Source: Thermoplasmata archaeon
Lineage (GTDB): Archaea; Thermoplasmatota; Thermoplasmata; UBA184
DNA: 16,703 nt
Direction of reading: 5' to 3'
Assembly: GCA_030042855.1 (NCBI GenBank)
Contig: JASHYU010000133.1
Coordinates: 1-16,703, forward strand
The notes beneath the pieces are model-generated. The model searched no databases, was not told the DNA's origin, and saw only the letters and a program-made list of their open reading frames with translations. Shown here in pieces: positions 13,717-16,703 of the stretch. The position numbers were made by a program, and so were the translations under genes. Positions within the stretch are counted from its first letter, which is position 1. Every line of letters starts with the position of its first letter.

Positions 13717-14238
13717 TCACGTGCGTCGGGCGCGCGCGGGGCCCGTGAGCGGCGCCGACCGGGGTCGGCTCAGGCGCGGGCACCGGCAGAACGCTTCGAC
13801 GCGATGGCAACCGGGGCAGTCGGTCCGCTCCTCGGCCATGCCGAGCACGCGTCCGCACCCCCGGCAGTCCCTCGGCCGGGCGCATCGCGGGCAGAAGGCA
13901 AGGTCGTAGGTGATCACCGAGCGACAGTACCGGCAGTCGACCGCCTCGCGCGGGTTGAACCCGAGCGGGACCGGGCGGGAGGCGGCCGGCGCGCGGGGAC
14001 CCGCCGGTCGCGTAGGCCGAACGTCCGGGTTGCCGAACGTCCCGCCCACGGTCGTCGCCGAGGGGTTCGCCTGAACGGCGCCGATCAGGATGACGAGGAG
14101 GCCGATCGGCGAGAGGAAGATCCCGAACTCCTGCTCCGGGGTGAAGACCTCGCCGCCGAAGAGCACGATGGGGGAGGCGACGAGGGCCAGGCCGGCGAGG
14201 ATGATCGCGGTGCCGACCAGCACGATCGAGCGATTCAT
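13717..14238 (-). CDS. Membrane-anchored zinc-ribbon protein of unknown function
   Basis: This 173-residue protein has two predicted membrane helices at the N-terminus (about 5-28, SIVLVGTAIILAGLALVASP, and 38-58, GIFLSPIGLLVILIGAV). A Pro/Ala-rich linker (about 60-95) follows, then a cysteine-rich region of CxxC pairs (CRYC, CPRC, CRGC, CPGC, then CRC) that would form two zinc ribbons. With a short N-terminal hairpin, the zinc part probably faces the cytosol. The ATG at 14238 has GGAGGGG directly before it. A TATA-like CTTTATGTG (14292-14300, minus strand) lies about 58 bases upstream and implies a leader of about 30 bases. The 11-base spacing to rnhA suggests an operon. No specific function can be given. 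Confidence 0.8.
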   Translation of the reverse strand: MNRSIVLVGTAIILAGLALVASPIVLFGGEVFTPEQEFGIFLSPIGLLVILIGAVQANPSATTVGGTFGNPDVRPTRPAGPRAPAASRPVPLGFNPREAVDCRYCRSVITYDLAFCPRCARPRDCRGCGRVLGMAEERTDCPGCHRVEAFCRCPRLSRPRSAPLTGPARARRT

Positions 14239-14291
14239 CCCCTCCGTTCCCGGGCCGTGGGGCCGTCGCTCTGCACTTAGCTGGCTGCCAG

Positions 14292-14337
14292 CACATAAAG
14301 CGGTCGGCGGGAGCGGGCCCGGGCCCCGTCGCTTTTT
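14292..14337. promoter_or_regulatory. Divergent TATA-like boxes for the zinc-ribbon gene and cyclophilin
   Basis: On the minus strand, CTTTATGTG (14292-14300) fits a promoter for the zinc-ribbon/rnhA operon with a leader. On the plus strand, the T-run and TAG near 14332-14339 lie about 25 bases before the cyclophilin ATG at 14361, consistent with a leaderless start. These two AT-rich islands stand out in the 122-base gap. Confidence 0.4.
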
Positions 14338-14360
14338 AGCCTGCCGCCCTTCCCTCGCGC

Positions 14361-14831
14361 ATGCCGAACCCGACCGCGACCCTCCGGACCACGCTCGGCG
14401 ACCTGAAGATCGAGCTCTTTCGCGACCGCGCCCCGAAGACGGTCGAGAACTTCGTGACCCTGTCGAAGAAGGGGTTCTACACCGGACTCACGTTCCATCG
14501 GGTGATCCCGGGCTTCATGATCCAGAGCGGGTGCCCGAAGGGCGACGGCACCGGGGACGCCGGCTACGAGATCAAGGACGAGTTCCACCCGACGCTCCGC
14601 CACGACTCGCCCGGGATCCTCTCGATGGCGAACCGCGGGCCGAACACGGGCGGCAGCCAGTTCTTCATCACGCTCGCCCCGACGAGCTGGCTCGACAACA
14701 AGCACGCGGTCTTCGGCAAGGTCCGATCGGGCCAGGACGTCGTGGAGAAGATCGCGGCGGTCCCCCGCGACGGGAACGACCGCCCGAAGAGCCCCGTGCG
14801 GATCGTCGAGATCACGATCGCGGGCGCTTAG
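14361..14831 (+). CDS. Cyclophilin-type peptidyl-prolyl cis-trans isomerase
   Basis: This 156-residue protein is a single cyclophilin domain. FHRVIPGFMIQSG (about 50-62) holds the catalytic Arg and Phe. GSQFFITLAPTSWLDNKHAVFGKV (about 93-116) holds the rest of the active site, with Trp in the usual cyclosporin-contact position. The protein is cytosolic with no signal peptide or extra domain, and speeds proline isomerisation during folding. A TATA-like box 25 bases before the ATG suggests a leaderless transcript. The stop TAG at 14829-14831 overlaps the complement of the dienelactone hydrolase stop (TTAG, 14828-14831), so the two genes converge with a 4-base overlap. Confidence 0.96.
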   Translation: MPNPTATLRTTLGDLKIELFRDRAPKTVENFVTLSKKGFYTGLTFHRVIPGFMIQSGCPKGDGTGDAGYEIKDEFHPTLRHDSPGILSMANRGPNTGGSQFFITLAPTSWLDNKHAVFGKVRSGQDVVEKIAAVPRDGNDRPKSPVRIVEITIAGA

Positions 14832-15655
14832 GCCCCCGCCTGCGCGCCCGTGGCGCCGAGCTGCGAGATGAAGAACGCGAGGACCCGGGCCCAGGCGTCC
14901 GTCGCGCTCTCCTTGTGGTAGTTCGACGGCCGGGTGTCGTTGAAGAACGCGTGCTTCGCGCCCGGATAGACGTGGGACTCGAAGCTCGTTCCGGCGTTCC
15001 GCATCGCCGCGGCGAGCTCGGGGACCGTCGAGGTGATCCCGGTGTCCTCCCCCCCGTAGAGGCCGAGGACCTTCGCGCGGATCTTCGGGACGGCCTCGAG
15101 CGGCGGGTTCTGGCCGTAGAAGATGACCGCGGCCTTGAGCTCGGGGTCGCGGGTCGCGAGCAGGGCCGCCATCCGTCCCCCGAAGCAGAAGCCGACGCAG
15201 CCGACCCGGTCCGGCGCCACGCCCGGGACGCCCCGGACGTAGTGCGCGACGGCGACGAGGTCGTCGGTGAAGCCGGCGAGCGCCTCCGGGGTCGAGATCT
15301 TCCCGAACGCCTCGAGGATCGGGCGACGCTCGGGGGGTTGGGAGGCCGCGAACTCCGCGAGCTTCGCCGGATCCCGCCGCAGCTCGGGCGGCGCGCTCGC
15401 GAACGCCTGCATCGCGTAGCCGATGTTCTGCGGGGTGAGGATGCGCTGCAGCTCACCGGAGAAAAGGTTCGGAGCCGCCCCGACGTACCCCTCGGCCGAG
15501 AAGCGTCGGGTAACGTCCTGGATGTGGGCGTCGACGCCGAAGATCTCGTGGATCACGATCACCGCGGGACTCGTGCGCTTCACCTCCGCGGGGAACGTCA
15601 GGTAGACCTCGATCTCGCGCCCCCGCGACGGGACTTTCACCGTCTTTTCCTGCAT
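14828..15655 (-). CDS. Dienelactone hydrolase family protein
   Basis: This 275-residue alpha/beta hydrolase has the dienelactone hydrolase triad: Cys157 in GFCFGG as nucleophile, Asp204 in YGGEDTG, and His235 in GAKHAFFND. Glu37 in HEIFG is the residue that activates the cysteine in this family. It is longer than the classic enzyme of about 236 residues because of a segment near 70-125 rich in Pro and Ala. The natural substrate is not shown; the family hydrolyses lactones and related esters. The ATG at 15655 has GAGAGGA upstream; a GTG at 15679 would add 8 residues. It lies downstream of another alpha/beta hydrolase in the same direction, with an 86-base gap that may carry its own promoter. 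Confidence 0.93.
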   Translation of the reverse strand: MQEKTVKVPSRGREIEVYLTFPAEVKRTSPAVIVIHEIFGVDAHIQDVTRRFSAEGYVGAAPNLFSGELQRILTPQNIGYAMQAFASAPPELRRDPAKLAEFAASQPPERRPILEAFGKISTPEALAGFTDDLVAVAHYVRGVPGVAPDRVGCVGFCFGGRMAALLATRDPELKAAVIFYGQNPPLEAVPKIRAKVLGLYGGEDTGITSTVPELAAAMRNAGTSFESHVYPGAKHAFFNDTRPSNYHKESATDAWARVLAFFISQLGATGAQAGA

Positions 15656-15741
15656 CGTCGTCGATCCTCTCGGGCGCACGAAAAGGTCCGCGGGGTTTCA
15701 TGTTTTCCTGCCCGGGACCGCGCGCGGGCGCGGCCCGGCGC

Positions 15742-16584
15742 CTACGGGGCGAGCTCGAACTGCTCGAGGAACTCCGCGAGAACCGCGTCGAACTCGACGG
15801 GCCGCGAAAGATTGAGCAGGTGGTCGCCGCCGGCGATGATCTGGAGCTTCGCGCCGGGGATCCGTTGCGCCACGAACTTCGCGAAGTGCGCTTGGACGGG
15901 GTTGTCCCGGTCGCCCAGTAGAATCGTGACGGGCAGCCGGAGCGAGCCGAGCCGGCCCGCGGTGGGAGGGTCCGGCGGAGTGTCGAAATGGAGGGACCGG
16001 TCGAGGTACACCTCCGCCTCGTTCGCCCCGACCATCTCGCGGAATCGCGCCCGCGCGTCGCCGTCGAGGGCGGGGCACCAGAGCGCTCGTAGGAGCTCGA
16101 AGGCCTCGTCCTTGCGACCCTCCGTCCACGCCCGCAGCATCCCCTCGGAAGCGCGGCGGTCCGCCTCGACCGCGGCGGCCGCGTCGGGGCCCATCTCGGC
16201 CGCGGTGCCGGAGGGAGGGCCCGGCGAGATCAAAAGGAGGCCGGCGGCTACGTCGGGATACTCGACGGCGAAGTCCATCGCCATGCGGCCGCTGATGCTC
16301 GGGGCGACGAGCACCGGCCGTTCGATCCGGAGGGCGTCGATCACGGTCTTGAGGTCCCGGAACGAGGCGAAGGCCTGGGAGGCCGGGGTAGATCCGCCGT
16401 ATCCGCGGAGATCGTAGCGAACGACCCGGTGGCGCTGGGCGAGCCGGGGGAACTCGAGGTCCCACATCCGGCGGTCCGCGATCCCCTCGTGGAGGAGGAG
16501 AACGGACCGGCCGTGGCCCGCTTCGTCATAAGCCAAGCGTCCACCGGGGACTTCCAAGGTCGTCGCGTCGCGTTCGCTCGTCAT
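15742..16584 (-). CDS. Alpha/beta hydrolase fold protein
   Basis: This 280-residue protein is a cytosolic alpha/beta hydrolase. VLLLHEGIADRRMW (28-41) is the oxyanion-hole strand with Glu-Gly in place of the usual Gly-Gly. DLRGYGGS (58-65) is a typical motif. The nucleophile elbow is APSISGRMA, with Ser96 as nucleophile; the usual G-x-S-x-G-G reads A-P-S-I-S-G here. Asp227 (LLGDRDNPV) and His255 (GGDHLLNL) complete a triad. A helical cap lies between about 125 and 205. The substrate is unknown. The ATG at 16584 gives a normal N-terminus. It is in the same direction as, and upstream of, the dienelactone hydrolase. Nothing ties it to the CO dehydrogenase genes. Confidence 0.9.
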   Translation of the reverse strand: MTSERDATTLEVPGGRLAYDEAGHGRSVLLLHEGIADRRMWDLEFPRLAQRHRVVRYDLRGYGGSTPASQAFASFRDLKTVIDALRIERPVLVAPSISGRMAMDFAVEYPDVAAGLLLISPGPPSGTAAEMGPDAAAAVEADRRASEGMLRAWTEGRKDEAFELLRALWCPALDGDARARFREMVGANEAEVYLDRSLHFDTPPDPPTAGRLGSLRLPVTILLGDRDNPVQAHFAKFVAQRIPGAKLQIIAGGDHLLNLSRPVEFDAVLAEFLEQFELAP

Positions 16585-16703
16585 CGAGGCCGCGCTCCGA
16601 CGCGACGGGGCTCGAGCGGGGAGCCGAGGATCTCGCTGTGGGTCAACGGAGCGCGAAGTACTGGGTTCGTATAGCGTGACGGTCGGCCGAAGGGAAGGGG
16701 AGG
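16585..16703. other. Intergenic end of window, no gene seen
   Basis: These 119 bases lie upstream of the alpha/beta hydrolase. A TATA-like GTATAG occurs at about 16669-16674 in the plus direction and could serve a gene beyond the window. No coding frame with a believable start is seen. Confidence 0.4.

Noticed and set aside
13706..14296. N-terminal extension of RNase HI to 381 residues
   Set aside because: The added part overlaps the zinc-ribbon membrane gene in another frame and is Arg/Pro-rich. The RNase HI fold begins shortly after the ATG at 13705.
14090..16417. 775-codon plus-strand frame spanning cyclophilin and two hydrolases
   Set aside because: It crosses several well-supported genes in other frames and gives only Arg/Asp-rich sequence.
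1..16703. CRISPR arrays, tRNA or rRNA genes, insertion sequences
   Set aside because: No spaced direct repeats, no cloverleaf-like sequence with a TTCGA-type loop in context, and no transposase motif or terminal repeats were found when reading both strands by eye.

Overview
The window looks like a chromosomal stretch of a high-GC archaeon, most likely a Euryarchaeota/Thermoplasmatota-type lineage; the lineage is inferred, not shown. The archaeal signs are a MoaA whose radical-SAM motif is followed by the archaeal-style CHDEG sequence, TATA-like boxes 25-28 bases upstream of several start codons (leaderless geometry), and a Shine-Dalgarno sequence matching the archaeal 16S 3' end where a leader exists. 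Genes are packed tightly on both strands, and no insertion sequence, tRNA, rRNA or CRISPR array is visible.

Region 1 (1-4446) is a molybdenum-enzyme locus. A truncated moaA (minus) is divergent from coxM-coxS-coxL (plus), which encodes the FAD, 2Fe-2S and molybdopterin subunits of a form I aerobic carbon monoxide dehydrogenase. CoxL carries the diagnostic AYRCSFR active-site loop and the GVGES glutamate. The divergent promoter region holds TATA boxes for both directions and several inverted repeats. A 24-base perfect palindrome separates coxL from the convergent next operon.

Region 2 (4444-5767, minus) is an apparent operon: an 84-residue charged protein, a newly noticed 35-residue proline-rich small ORF, and an HtrA-type serine protease with one PDZ domain and no signal peptide. 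Divergent from it is a winged-helix protein (5946-6566).

Region 3 (6578-8278, minus) encodes a three-domain fusion: MocA/MobA-like nucleotidyltransferase, XdhC/CoxI and a C-terminal YHS metal-binding domain. It is a strong candidate for maturing the CO dehydrogenase a few kilobases away, possibly linking cofactor nucleotide addition, insertion and metal handling in one chain. This is the most interesting object in the window.

Region 4 (8362-10825, plus) is an ABC exporter pair (ATPase and large permease) converging on an M2-family, angiotensin-converting-enzyme-like zinc peptidyl-dipeptidase (minus). A TATA-like box and a shift in codon use suggest that the peptidase starts at a leaderless TTG.

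Region 5 (12771-16584) holds two coupled small ORFs of unknown function, a membrane-anchored zinc-ribbon protein followed by RNase HI (minus), a cyclophilin (plus), a dienelactone hydrolase and an alpha/beta hydrolase (both minus). Several convergent pairs here share or abut their stop codons. There is no gene-free stretch longer than 300 bases.
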